NCBI RefSeq assembly: GCF_000328525.1
Contig: NC_019964.1
Coordinates: forward strand, 1,178,001 to 1,242,000
DNA: 64,000 bases
DNA from: Halovivax ruber XH-70
GTDB lineage: Archaea > Halobacteriota > Halobacteria > Halobacteriales > Natrialbaceae
Direction of reading: 5' to 3'
A program made the translations under genes and the position numbers. Below the pieces are notes generated by a model, which saw nothing but the letters and a program-made list of their open reading frames with translations, searched no databases and was not told where the DNA came from. Numbering within the stretch: the stretch's first letter is position 1; every line of letters begins with the position of its first letter. Positions 1 through 8,414 of this stretch are shown here, piece after piece.

Positions 1-1489
1 GAACGAGGTCCTCGTCGACGAGGACCTCGTCGAATCCGCCCGCGACCTGGGTGCGGCGGGCCTCGGCGGCGCCTCCAGTGAACTCGTCGCGAAGGGTGGA
101 CTCGGTGCAGCGATCGACCTGGATCGCGTCCACCAGCGCGAACCCAACATGTCGCCGCTCGAGATCCTCCTGGCCGAATCTCAGGAGCGGATGTGCTACG
201 AGGTCCGCCCCGAACACGTCGACCGGGTAGCCGAGGTCGCCGACCGGTTCGATCTGGGCTGTTCGGTCATCGGCGAGGTGACCGAGGGGAACTACGTCTG
301 TACGTACACCGACGACGCAGGCGAGCGAGAGATCGTCGTGGACGTCGACGCGGAGTTCCTGGGCGAGGGCGCCCCGATGAACGATCTCGAGTCGGTCACG
401 CCGGAGACGCCATCCACCACGTTGCCAGATCCAGCTCCGGCCCTCTCCGAGGCGTTCGAGGCCGTCGTCGCGAGCCCCAACACCGCGTCGAAGCGGTGGA
501 TCTATCGCCAGTACGATCACGAAGTCGGCGTTCGAACGAGTCTGGGTCCCGGCGACGACGCGGCGGTCCTCGCGCTCCCCGAGGTCAGCCCGCCCGGGGT
601 GGACGCGGCGGGCGACGTCGCTGACGAGCCGGTGGGCCTCGCCATCTCCGCCGGTGCCGCGCCACACTGGACGGCGTCGGACCCGGTGGCCGGCGCGAAA
701 GCCGTCGCCCTGGAGAACGCGACGAACCTCGCAGCGAAGGGGGCGACCCCGATCGCGGCTGTCGACTGTCTGAACGGTGGAAACCCGGAGAAACCCGACG
801 TCTACGGCGGCTTCTCCGGTATCGTCGACGGGCTGGCCTCGATGTGTGAGACGCTCTCGGTGCCGGTCGTCGGCGGGAACGTCTCCCTCTACAACGATTC
901 GGTGAGTGGTCCGATCCCGCCGACGCCGACGCTCGCGATGATCGGCTCACGCCCGGGCGTCGACGTGCCGACGGCGTCGGTCGACACCGAGGGCGAACTC
1001 CTGTTGATCGATGCGGACGACTCCGGGCCAGCCGAGTCACTCGGCGGCTCCGAATACCTGGCGCAGTTCGGTGGAACGGCTCCCGGCCCGGATCTGCCCA
1101 CGGATCCGAGCGCGCGCCTCGACGCCATTACGGCGGTCGCCCGAGAGCCGACCACGCGTGCCGTTCACGATATCAGTCAGGGTGGCCTGGCGGTGGCGCT
1201 TGCAGAACTGTGTACGCCTCATGTGGGACTGTCAGTCTCGCTGCCGGAGCCAACGACGGACGCGGGTGCCGCCGGCGTCCTGTTCGCCGAGGGGCCGGGT
1301 CGCGTTCTGGTACAGACGACAGATCCGACCGCGGTCCGCAAGATCGTCGGTGACGCCGGACGTGTCCGGTCGCTCGGACACCCGACCGACGACGGGACCC
1401 TCTCGATCACGGTCGACGACACGTCGTTCGAGTACACGATGGCCGAGATTCGGTCGCTACGGTCCACGATTGTCGACGCACTCGAGTAG
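1..1489 (+). CDS. purL: Phosphoribosylformylglycinamidine synthase subunit PurL (3' part)
   Basis: The reading frame is already open at base 2 and ends with TAG at 1487-1489, so the gene is cut by the window edge and about 495 C-terminal residues are visible. PurL is the ATP-dependent synthetase subunit that converts FGAR to FGAM in purine synthesis, using ammonia from PurQ. The visible part has the GGASSELVAKGG and SPLEILLAESQERM segments, KAVALENATNLAAKGA, VVGGNVSLYND and HDISQGGLAVALAE, all typical of PurL ATP-grasp-like (AIRS) domains. An 8-bp stem-loop and a 30-bp tandem repeat follow the stop. Confidence 0.96.
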   Translation, partial: NEVLVDEDLVESARDLGAAGLGGASSELVAKGGLGAAIDLDRVHQREPNMSPLEILLAESQERMCYEVRPEHVDRVAEVADRFDLGCSVIGEVTEGNYVCTYTDDAGEREIVVDVDAEFLGEGAPMNDLESVTPETPSTTLPDPAPALSEAFEAVVASPNTASKRWIYRQYDHEVGVRTSLGPGDDAAVLALPEVSPPGVDAAGDVADEPVGLAISAGAAPHWTASDPVAGAKAVALENATNLAAKGATPIAAVDCLNGGNPEKPDVYGGFSGIVDGLASMCETLSVPVVGGNVSLYNDSVSGPIPPTPTLAMIGSRPGVDVPTASVDTEGELLLIDADDSGPAESLGGSEYLAQFGGTAPGPDLPTDPSARLDAITAVAREPTTRAVHDISQGGLAVALAELCTPHVGLSVSLPEPTTDAGAAGVLFAEGPGRVLVQTTDPTAVRKIVGDAGRVRSLGHPTDDGTLSITVDDTSFEYTMAEIRSLRSTIVDALE

Positions 1490-1502
1490 CACTCGCGCCA
1501 GT

Positions 1503-1563
1503 TCCTCCGGTGGGCCGACAGTCGTCCGGAGGACCTCCAGTGGGCCAACAGTCGTCCGGCGGA
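1503..1563. repeat. 30-bp tandem repeat with inverted repeat after purL
   Basis: Two imperfect 30-bp copies lie head to tail at 1504-1533 and 1534-1563, each containing the core CAGTCGTCCGG. The first copy can fold: TCCTCCGG at 1503-1510 pairs with CCGGAGGA at 1526-1533 across a 15-nt loop. It starts 14 bp after the purL stop, so it may stabilise or end that transcript. No T-run follows it. Confidence 0.6.
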
Positions 1564-1673
1564 CCTCTCGTCTGTTACGGCGTGTCACGATCGAACGCCC
1601 CACAGCCGGCTGTTGCCCGATATCTTCTTGGTGGTTCGACGTGACGTCTCTGCTATCTGTGGGGAACACGGAC

Positions 1674-2249
1674 ATGCCACGTAATCCGCACGTACTGGTC
1701 GTCGAAGACGAGCCGGACCTCGCGGATCTGTACGGCGCCTGGCTCGACGACGACTACTCCGTCGAGACGGTCTACGACGGCGCCGACGGACTCGAGGCGA
1801 TCGACGAATCGGTCGACGTCGTCTTGCTCGACCGACGGATGCCAGGGCTCTCCGGTGATACGGTTCTCGACACGATCAGAGAGCGCTCGCTCGATTGCCG
1901 GGTTGCGATGGTCACCGCCGTCGAACCCGACTTCGACATCATCGAGATGGGGTTCGACGATTACCTCGTCAAACCAGTCTCAAGCGGCGATCTGACGTCG
2001 GTCGTCGACCAACTCCTGCTTCGGTCGACCTACGACGATCAGTTACAGGAGTACTTCTCGCTCGCGGCGAAGAAAGCGTTACTCGACGCTCAGAAGACCG
2101 AGGCCGAACGGTCGGCGAGTCAGGAGTACGACCAGTTGACCGACGAACTCGCAGTCGTTCGGACGAAAGTCGACGATACGATGGAAGCGCTGTTCGATCA
2201 GGACGTCTACCACCGCCTCTGCCAGGATATTTCACGAAACGCGACCTGA
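1674..2249 (+). CDS. HalX-type response regulator
   Basis: This 191-aa two-component receiver has the acidic pocket at E11/D12, the phosphoacceptor D53 (LLDRRMPG), T81 and K100 (YLVKP), all intact. The last ~75 residues (LQEYFSLAAKKALLDAQKT onward) match the HalX domain, a helical output module found mostly in haloarchaea, so its output is probably protein interaction and not a classical DNA-binding domain. The frame is open further upstream, but the receiver fold starts at MPRNPHVLVVEDE, which fixes the ATG at 1674. The neighbouring sensor gene is convergent and encodes a degenerate kinase, so the true partner kinase may lie elsewhere. Confidence 0.93.
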   Translation: MPRNPHVLVVEDEPDLADLYGAWLDDDYSVETVYDGADGLEAIDESVDVVLLDRRMPGLSGDTVLDTIRERSLDCRVAMVTAVEPDFDIIEMGFDDYLVKPVSSGDLTSVVDQLLLRSTYDDQLQEYFSLAAKKALLDAQKTEAERSASQEYDQLTDELAVVRTKVDDTMEALFDQDVYHRLCQDISRNAT

Positions 2250-2391
2250 AGGTCGCCCCTGACCACCGCTGTCGGCTTTCTTCTCACACCCAGTTGCTGG
2301 GGTATCAGTCTGTTCGGGCTCGGCTCCACTCCTCCCGAGGTCCGGCGAACGCTGCGTCGAGAGGTCGGTGTCGGAAGCTCAGTTTACGTGT

Positions 2392-4311
2392 CTAGGCCGG
2401 ATCGAGCGTCGTCACGTCGCGGACCTCGAACCGGGTGCCGCCGTTCTCCCCAACGCCGATCGAGACCGACCAGTCGTGGGCCTCGGCGATGGCCTGTGCG
2501 ACCGCCAGTCCGAGTCCGTCGCTGGTCTCGTCGCCGTCGATCGAGAAGTCCGGGAGTCCGTCGGTGGCCGTCGGTGGGTTCTTCGAGGCGTCGTCGAGAA
2601 TGTAGAATCCGCGGGGCCCGTCGGTTCGCGTCTCGACGCCGACCGTGCCGATCTGTATCGTGACGTCCCCGCTCGACCGGGCGGCGGCGTCGTCGAACAC
2701 CGTTTCTAGCAGGTACCTGAACCGGTCCGGATCCGCACGGAGCGTCGCACCGTCGTCGATGACGATCGCCGCACTCTCGAGTCGTGACTGCTCGACGGCG
2801 TCCTCGATCGCCGATTCCAGGTCGACCGGGGCGCGCCGGCCCACGGACGTCGTGTTTCGGGCGTACTCGCGGATGTCGTCGACGAGGCGCTCGGTCCGAT
2901 CGAGGGTGACGGCGACGTCGTCCTCGGCGAAGGGAAACTCCCAGTCCGACTGGGTGGCCCCGCCCGAGTCCAGTGCGTCGCCTACGGCCGTGAGTTGCTC
3001 CTTCAGGTCCTCCGAGAGCACCGTGGCGACGGCTTCGAGCCGTTCGGACTGTCGCTCGAGGCGCTCGGTTCGGTCGCGGAGCGTCCGTTCGCGATCGGAT
3101 CGGTCGAGGGCCGCGCTCGTGTTCTCGGTGAGCGTCGAGAGCAACTGGAGGTCGGTTTCGTCGAATCGATTCGCTTCGAGCGAGCCCGTCATCAACACGC
3201 CGTGGGTCCCGATCGGTGCGATAATCTCGCTTTCGAGCGGCGTGTCCGGGTTGTAGAGTCCCGATACCTGTTGTAGATCGTCGAAGAGGGCCGGTTCACC
3301 CGATTCGAAGATGTCCCAGACGAGTCCCTCGCCGGGGTAGAACGTCGGCAACCCGCCGAACTGCTCGTGCGCACCAGCCGTGCCCGCGATCGGATCCAGA
3401 TACCCCTGCTCGTCGTCGAGCAACCAGACGCCGCTGATCGGCAAGTCGAGCAGGTCGCTCCCCGCGTGAACGGCGATCGCACAGATCTCTTCCGGATCGG
3501 TCGCCTCTAACAGCCACCGGGTGAGCTCGTGCAGCGAGTGGACGAGTTGTTCGTAGTCGTGCTGATCCGTGACGTCGCGAAAGACGAGCGCGAGGCTCGC
3601 AGCTGCCGTGTCGACGGTCGCGATCCTGACCTCACAGCGGCGATCGAGACCGGCTCCCGATCGATACGGGATCTCGAGCGTTCGCCGGCCGGCAATGCCG
3701 GTCGAAACTTCGTCTATCGCGCGTCCGATGCGGACGACGTGGTCGTCGGGAATCGACGCCAGGTCGGTTAGTCGTTCGAGATGGTTGTCGACGATGACGT
3801 CGGTGTCGACGTCGAGCGTGTTCGTCACCGCGTCGTTGACGGAGACAGCACGGTAGTTCTCGTCGAGCAGGACGACGCCGTCGTCCATCGCCTCGACGGC
3901 GGCGGCCTTCTGGGCGAGCTCGTTCGTTCGACGCTTCCTCGCGGTCACGTCGATCATGTAAACCGAGAGCCCATCCGGCGTGGGGTACGCGCGTGTCTCG
4001 AACCAGACGTCGCTCCCGTCGTGGTACCACTCGGAGACGGCCCGACTCTCCGTCTGTCGGGCTTCGTACAGCGTTTCAGCGACGGACTCGTCGATCGACT
4101 GGGGGAAGACGTCCCAGCACACTCTGCCGACGAGTTCGTCCCGCGATCCCTCGAACAGCCACTCGGTCGATCGGTTGAGATAGGTCAGACACCAGTCGCT
4201 GTCGACGGCGAAGAAGAGGTCCGTTACTCGATCCAGGATCGGGCCGGTTCGGTCACCCACTGTCTGCCCCCTCCGCCCGATTTCGACGCCGGATCGGGCC
4301 CCACGTCCCAC
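2392..4311 (-). CDS. PAS-PAS-GAF histidine-kinase-like sensor with degenerate kinase core
   Basis: This soluble 639-aa sensor has one PAS domain at ~25-125 (DLFFAVDSDWCLTYLNRSTEWLF), a second at ~135-250, a GAF domain at ~265-405 and a C-terminal kinase-like region. There are no membrane segments. The usual HisKA motif SHDLRNPL appears as VLSEDLKEQL, with E434 where the phosphoacceptor His should be. The ATPase N-box reads ETVFDDAAARS without the usual Asn, and the G1 box DDGPGIP has become DDASKNP. Only the G2-like DGLGLAV survives. Autophosphorylation is therefore unlikely, and the protein may bind ligand and signal by contact. It converges with the HalX regulator at 1674-2249. The upstream in-frame start is used; a shorter N-terminus is possible. 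Confidence 0.88.
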   Translation of the reverse strand: MGRGARSGVEIGRRGQTVGDRTGPILDRVTDLFFAVDSDWCLTYLNRSTEWLFEGSRDELVGRVCWDVFPQSIDESVAETLYEARQTESRAVSEWYHDGSDVWFETRAYPTPDGLSVYMIDVTARKRRTNELAQKAAAVEAMDDGVVLLDENYRAVSVNDAVTNTLDVDTDVIVDNHLERLTDLASIPDDHVVRIGRAIDEVSTGIAGRRTLEIPYRSGAGLDRRCEVRIATVDTAAASLALVFRDVTDQHDYEQLVHSLHELTRWLLEATDPEEICAIAVHAGSDLLDLPISGVWLLDDEQGYLDPIAGTAGAHEQFGGLPTFYPGEGLVWDIFESGEPALFDDLQQVSGLYNPDTPLESEIIAPIGTHGVLMTGSLEANRFDETDLQLLSTLTENTSAALDRSDRERTLRDRTERLERQSERLEAVATVLSEDLKEQLTAVGDALDSGGATQSDWEFPFAEDDVAVTLDRTERLVDDIREYARNTTSVGRRAPVDLESAIEDAVEQSRLESAAIVIDDGATLRADPDRFRYLLETVFDDAAARSSGDVTIQIGTVGVETRTDGPRGFYILDDASKNPPTATDGLPDFSIDGDETSDGLGLAVAQAIAEAHDWSVSIGVGENGGTRFEVRDVTTLDPA

Positions 4312-4436
4312 GACGGAAACTCTGGCTCATCGGCTCGGTATCGTGATATTCGCCCGGAGCTATTTGAGTGTCGTGGCCAGTCGATCCGACGCGCGTCGAC
4401 GGGGCAAGTCGTGTCACGCCCGATGGGTTCGCCCGC

Positions 4437-4967
4437 TCACCGATACTGCTTGAAGAGAATCGCCCGGACGTCGTCTTTCGTCTGCGCACTCTTCGTCCCG
4501 CCGTCCGGGAGGTCGACCTGGTATCGGTAATCTCCCGAGGAGGATTCGTCCCACTTGTCGTCGTGGGTATCGAGCAGGTTCATCATCTCGTTTAACATGT
4601 CGTCATCGTCGGCCGCGTCGGTTCCACTGGTGTCGTCCGATTCACTGGAGCTGTTGTCACCCTCGTCGTCGCTGTCGTCGTCTGTTGCAGCGCGGTCCGT
4701 ATCCGCGTCGTCGGATGGCGAATCGGCATCGTCCGTGTCGGCTTCGTCAGCCAGGTCCTCGTCGTAGTGTAGTTCGTCACCGCCGGGGAGTGCGTCGGTG
4801 TCGAACGTATCCGAGAGGTCGAGATCGTCGTCGATGTTGTCGATGAGAAACTGCACTGCATCACAGTCTCGACAGGTCCCGTAGCGCCCGACCACCTGTT
4901 CCTGTAACTCCGACCGGAGTTGCTCGATGTAGGCGTACTGACTGTCCGTCACTTCGATCGTGTGCAT
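4437..4967 (-). CDS. Acidic haloarchaeal protein of unknown function
   Basis: This 176-aa protein has three parts: an N-terminal segment of ~50 residues (MHTIEVTDSQYAYIEQLRSE) with a CRDCD cysteine pair, a low-complexity Asp/Ser/Thr linker at ~65-125, and a C-terminal segment (NLLDTHDDKWDESSSGDYRY) ending in KDDVRAILFKQYR. I recall this architecture as a conserved haloarchaeal family, but I know no function for it. The N-terminus resembles small ribbon-helix-helix or tetramerising segments. There is no signal peptide or membrane segment. It stands alone, divergent from the thioredoxin-like gene. Confidence 0.8.
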   Translation of the reverse strand: MHTIEVTDSQYAYIEQLRSELQEQVVGRYGTCRDCDAVQFLIDNIDDDLDLSDTFDTDALPGGDELHYDEDLADEADTDDADSPSDDADTDRAATDDDSDDEGDNSSSESDDTSGTDAADDDDMLNEMMNLLDTHDDKWDESSSGDYRYQVDLPDGGTKSAQTKDDVRAILFKQYR

Positions 4968-5116
4968 AGCCGACCGAAGACACGGGAGCTACATAATAGT
5001 TCGATTCAGCGATGGCTCGACGCGAGCGATTCGGAGCAGTTTGCGGGCGAACGTCTGTTCGGGGTCGGTGGTTCTCCGACCGTCGGTTCTATAGAACGCG
5101 AGGCGAATGGAGTACC

Positions 5117-5683
5117 ATGGTCGAGATGGAATCGTCGCCCGAACTCGAGGCGGGCGATACGATCCCCTGGTTCGAACTGCCCGGAACGGACGGCGAGACG
5201 TACACGCCGGATTCGTTCGCGGATGCACGAGCGCTCGTCGTCGTCTTCACGTGTAACCACTGCCCGTACGCGAAAGCGAAGTTCGAGCTGTTGAACGAGC
5301 TTTCGGCGGAGTACGACGACGCGGCGATCGTCGGTATCAATCCGAACGACGCGGCTGCCTATCCGGACGACTCTCACGAACGCATGGTCGAACTCGTCGA
5401 GGCGGGAACGATCGACTGGGACGCGTACCTGAGAGACGAGCCCCAGTCGGTGGCCGCGTCGTTCGGTGCGGTCTGTACGCCCGACCCGTTCCTGTTCGCG
5501 CGTCGCGACGACGAGTGGCGGCTAGTGTACCAGGGTCGACTCGACGACGCCCTCGACCCCGACGCGACGCCAGAGCGGTACCACAGTCGCGAGGCGATCG
5601 AAGCGATTCTCGCAGACGACCCGATCGATCTCGAGTGGCGCCCCTCTCGCGGGTGTTCGATAAAGTGGAAAGACGAGGCCTAA
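5117..5683 (+). CDS. Thioredoxin-fold AhpC/TSA-like redox protein
   Basis: The 188-aa protein has a thioredoxin/peroxiredoxin-like fold with the active-site motif CNHCPYAK (C46 and C49), the family-typical GINPND loop, a further Cys at 120 followed by cis-Pro-like TP, and a C-terminal GCSIKWK motif (C180). These are hallmarks of the bacterial and archaeal 'thioredoxin family protein' group of about 185 aa. It probably acts as a cytoplasmic thiol oxidoreductase; the substrate is unknown. The frame is open upstream, but the fold begins at MVEMESSPELEAGD, supporting ATG 5117. It converges on the membrane protein gene with an 11-bp gap. Confidence 0.88.
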   Translation: MVEMESSPELEAGDTIPWFELPGTDGETYTPDSFADARALVVVFTCNHCPYAKAKFELLNELSAEYDDAAIVGINPNDAAAYPDDSHERMVELVEAGTIDWDAYLRDEPQSVAASFGAVCTPDPFLFARRDDEWRLVYQGRLDDALDPDATPERYHSREAIEAILADDPIDLEWRPSRGCSIKWKDEA

Positions 5684-5694
5684 CGCCGGTCAGT

Positions 5695-6111
5695 CTACAG
5701 GTCTCCCTCGACGACAGACTCCGTCCCGAGCGTGTGATGGGCGGCCCCGTACTCCCGGAATCCGAGATACAGCGACGTCACCGCAGCGAGTAGTGAGACC
5801 GTCCACAGAACGGTCCGTTCGCCGCCAACGAATCGAGCCACGTCTGCGCCCGCGGGAACGAATACGAGTCCTGCGACGACGAGGACGAGGCCCCACAGCC
5901 CGAGTCCGGTTCCGGCGTGTGTCCGACGCCCGACGCGCCGTGCCCACAGTCCGGTGAGGCCTCCGCCAAGCACGGCCAGTCCCGTCCCAGCGACGAGGTG
6001 GCCGAGTGACGCTGGGTCGGTCGAGACGAGGCTGCCCGCGTGAAAGCAGATCGCTGCGCCGCCCAGCGCGATCCAGGGCCGCTGCGTCGCGTGTCGCGGA
6101 TCGATTCGCAC
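5695..6111 (-). CDS. Small four-helix membrane protein
   Basis: This 138-aa protein is almost entirely hydrophobic, with about four predicted membrane helices separated by short charged loops (RRVGRRTHAG, GFREYG). No catalytic or binding motif is recognisable, so the function is unknown. The frame extends upstream of 6111, but that part is arginine- and threonine-rich and overlaps a simple repeat. The GTG at 6109-6111 (VRIDPRHATQRPW) just before the first helix is the likely start. It lies downstream of nadK on the same strand. Confidence 0.75.
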   Translation of the reverse strand: MRIDPRHATQRPWIALGGAAICFHAGSLVSTDPASLGHLVAGTGLAVLGGGLTGLWARRVGRRTHAGTGLGLWGLVLVVAGLVFVPAGADVARFVGGERTVLWTVSLLAAVTSLYLGFREYGAAHHTLGTESVVEGDL

Positions 6112-6185
6112 GATTGTGCGGTGAGGGGGTCCGGCCGGTGAAAAACCTGTTGGCTTCTTCGGGTGTGCCTGTTCACCGGACGGGC

Positions 6186-6240
6186 TGTCCGTGTCTGTGT
6201 CTGTATCGGTCTCTGTATGTCTGTCTGTAAGTGTCTGTAT
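6186..6240. repeat. Degenerate TGTCTG simple repeat
   Basis: About 55 bp are built from TGTCTG, TGTCTC and TGTAT units between the nadK stop and the start of the small membrane protein. The tract lies in the only space available for a promoter of 5695-6111. Confidence 0.7.
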
Positions 6241-6286
6241 GCGTACGAGCGTATCCGCGGAGACGGAGTCGGCGCCGTCGGTCGCG

Positions 6287-7117
6287 CTAGCGGAGTGTCT
6301 CCACGGCGTCGGCGAGCGACGTGCGCGTATCGACGAGTTTTGCTGGCTCGCCCGCTCGTTCGAGCGTGACAGTCGTCGGCAGGTCGAGTTCTCGCCGATC
6401 GGTTCCATCCGCGATCACGAGTGCCGTCTCGGGGCCGTCTATGCTGACGGTGATCGTGGCCTCGTCCCTGACGACGATGGCCGGGGTACGGCGTCGGTCG
6501 CTCATCGGCGTGAGGCAGATTGCATCGACGACCGGGTCGACGATCGGCCCGCCGTCGCTCAGGTTGTAGGCGGTCGATCCGGTCGGTGTCGCGACGATGA
6601 CTCCCTCGGCGGTCGTCTCCGTACACGTGGCCCCGTCGACGTCGACGGCCAGTTCGACCCCTCCCGCTGGGCCGCGTCGCGGACCCTGCAGGAGGACCTC
6701 GTTCAGTGCCGGGCCGAGCGCCCAGCCCTCGCCACGCGCGACGAGTCGACTTCGGGTCGTCGGTTCGAGTGTGCCGCGCCGACACTGGCGAACCAGGCGC
6801 TGGATCGTCGATCGCGCGTCGATCGGTTCGACGGCTGCGAGGTGACCGACGGCTCCGAAGTCGACGCCGACGACGGGCGTCGAGCCCACGGCGCCGACGA
6901 CGTGGAGGACCGTGCCGTCACCGCCGAGGCAGACCACGAGGTCGCACTCGTCGAGTTGCTCGATCGGTCGACCCGATCGGTCGATCGCCGCCGCCGTCCG
7001 CTCGTCGAACGAGACGACCGCCTCCCCGTCGATGTCGCTCGCGAGATCGACAGCGAGGGCGTGGGCACGCTCCGAATCTGGTCTGGCGACGATGCCGACG
7101 GCGACCGGCGGTGTCAT
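6287..7117 (-). CDS. nadK: NAD(+)/NADH kinase
   Basis: The 276-aa protein phosphorylates NAD(H) to NADP(H). It has the family signature LGGDGTVLHV, the VVGVDFGAVGHLA loop (LGxNxGxxGFL-like), the LNEVLL segment and the TPTGSTAYNLSDGGPIV motif that forms the NAD and nucleotide pocket. The His in GHLA replaces the usual Phe. ATG 7117 is preferred over the in-frame ATG at 7144 because GGAGAG lies about 9 nt upstream of it. It may be cotranscribed with the downstream membrane protein. It diverges from the KaiC-type gene across 165 bp. Confidence 0.92.
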   Translation of the reverse strand: MTPPVAVGIVARPDSERAHALAVDLASDIDGEAVVSFDERTAAAIDRSGRPIEQLDECDLVVCLGGDGTVLHVVGAVGSTPVVGVDFGAVGHLAAVEPIDARSTIQRLVRQCRRGTLEPTTRSRLVARGEGWALGPALNEVLLQGPRRGPAGGVELAVDVDGATCTETTAEGVIVATPTGSTAYNLSDGGPIVDPVVDAICLTPMSDRRRTPAIVVRDEATITVSIDGPETALVIADGTDRRELDLPTTVTLERAGEPAKLVDTRTSLADAVETLR

Positions 7118-7282
7118 ACCCGTCGACTCTCCCGGAACGGCCAAAAAGCCGGGTGCCTCGAGGCAGCGGCAACAACGTATAACTTCGTCGGCCCCTTCGG
7201 ATGGCGTGAACGACCCCCGATCGCCCCTGGCCTCGATTCGTTCGAGTGCCGGTGACGCACTGCCGATCGCCCTGCTAGCACG

Positions 7283-8356
7283 ATGACCGAGGAGGAACTC
7301 GACGACGACTGGTTCGAACGCGCGCTCGAAGAGCGGGATGCGTCGGCAGCATCGGACGCTGCGGACGCACCGAGTGACGAGTCGGCGGGCACCGACCCGA
7401 CAGTTGACGAGGCGAAAGCGGAGGGCGGTGTCGATGAATCGGCCGACTCCGCGGTCTCCCAGTCCGACTCCGCAGTCTCCCAGCCCGACTCCGCTGGGTC
7501 CTCGTCCGACTCGCTCTTCGATCAGGGGTTCGGAGATGCGCTCGAAGACGTTCCCACTCCCGACGTCGGGGCCGGCGACGGCGGCCCCGCCGGTTTTACG
7601 GACGTCGACTTCGACCTCGGTCCAGAGGAACCGGATTTCGACGAGGAGGTCGACTCGGCGCTCCCACGGCTCGAACTCGGAATCGACGGCCTCGATCGGA
7701 TGATTCAGGGCGGGATTCCCGAGCGGTCGCTGATGGTCGCGATCGGCAGCGCCGGGACGGGGAAAACGACGCTCGGGTTACAGTTCCTGAATCATGGGCT
7801 CGAAAACGGCGAACGTGCCGTCTACATCACGCTCGAAGAGACCCGTGAGCGCGTCATAAACAGCGCGACCGAGAAGGGCTGGCGATTCGACGAGTTCGCC
7901 GATCGCGGCGACCTCGCCGTCGTCGACGTCGATCCGATCGAGATGGCAACCCACCTCGAAGCGATTCAGGACGAACTCCCGTCGCTGATCGAGGACTTTG
8001 GCGCGAGTCGCCTCGTACTCGACTCGGTCTCGTTGCTCGAGATGATGTACGACGAAAAGGCGAAGCGCCGCAACGAAATCTACGAGTTCACCGCCAGCCT
8101 CAAAGACGCAGGCGTGACGGCGTTGCTCACCAGTGAAGCGGCACAGAACACGGCGTACGCCTCCCGACACGGCATCGTCGAGTACCTCACCGACGCGGTC
8201 TTCGTCCTCCAGTACGTCCGCCCGGACGACTTCAGGGAGACGCGGCTGGCCGTCGAAATACAGAAGATTCGTGACGCCAATCACTCACGGGAGAAAAAGC
8301 CCTACGAGATTACGAACGCCGGCATCTCCGTCCACCAGCAGGCGAACCTCTTCTGA
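7283..8356 (+). CDS. Single-domain KaiC/RecA-type ATPase with disordered acidic N-terminus
   Basis: This 357-aa protein has a disordered Asp/Ser/Glu-rich N-terminus of ~125 residues followed by one KaiC-type RecA domain: LELGIDGLDRMIQGGIPERS, Walker A GSAGTGKTT, the YITLEETRERV segment, a Walker B-like strand SRLVLDSVS, and the C-terminal EIQKIRDANHSREKKPYEIT motif. Haloarchaeal KaiC-like (Cir) proteins are linked to light-dark or energy-state regulation, but the role of this one is not known. The N-terminus carries three 21-bp tandem repeats (7445-7507). The ATG at 7283 starts the acidic segment (MTEEELDDDW). Confidence 0.88.
   Translation: MTEEELDDDWFERALEERDASAASDAADAPSDESAGTDPTVDEAKAEGGVDESADSAVSQSDSAVSQPDSAGSSSDSLFDQGFGDALEDVPTPDVGAGDGGPAGFTDVDFDLGPEEPDFDEEVDSALPRLELGIDGLDRMIQGGIPERSLMVAIGSAGTGKTTLGLQFLNHGLENGERAVYITLEETRERVINSATEKGWRFDEFADRGDLAVVDVDPIEMATHLEAIQDELPSLIEDFGASRLVLDSVSLLEMMYDEKAKRRNEIYEFTASLKDAGVTALLTSEAAQNTAYASRHGIVEYLTDAVFVLQYVRPDDFRETRLAVEIQKIRDANHSREKKPYEITNAGISVHQQANLF
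7445..7507 (+). repeat. In-frame 21-bp minisatellite in the KaiC-type gene
   Basis: Three 21-bp units (7445-7465, 7466-7486, 7487-7507) encode DSAVSQS, DSAVSQP and DSAGSSS in the disordered N-terminus. Because the unit is a multiple of three, copy-number change would keep the frame. Confidence 0.75.
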
Positions 8357-8414
8357 GTCCTCGGCCTGCTGCTGACCGATCTGTGAGCGCTGGCGGTGGT
8401 GTGTTCGCCGTCGC

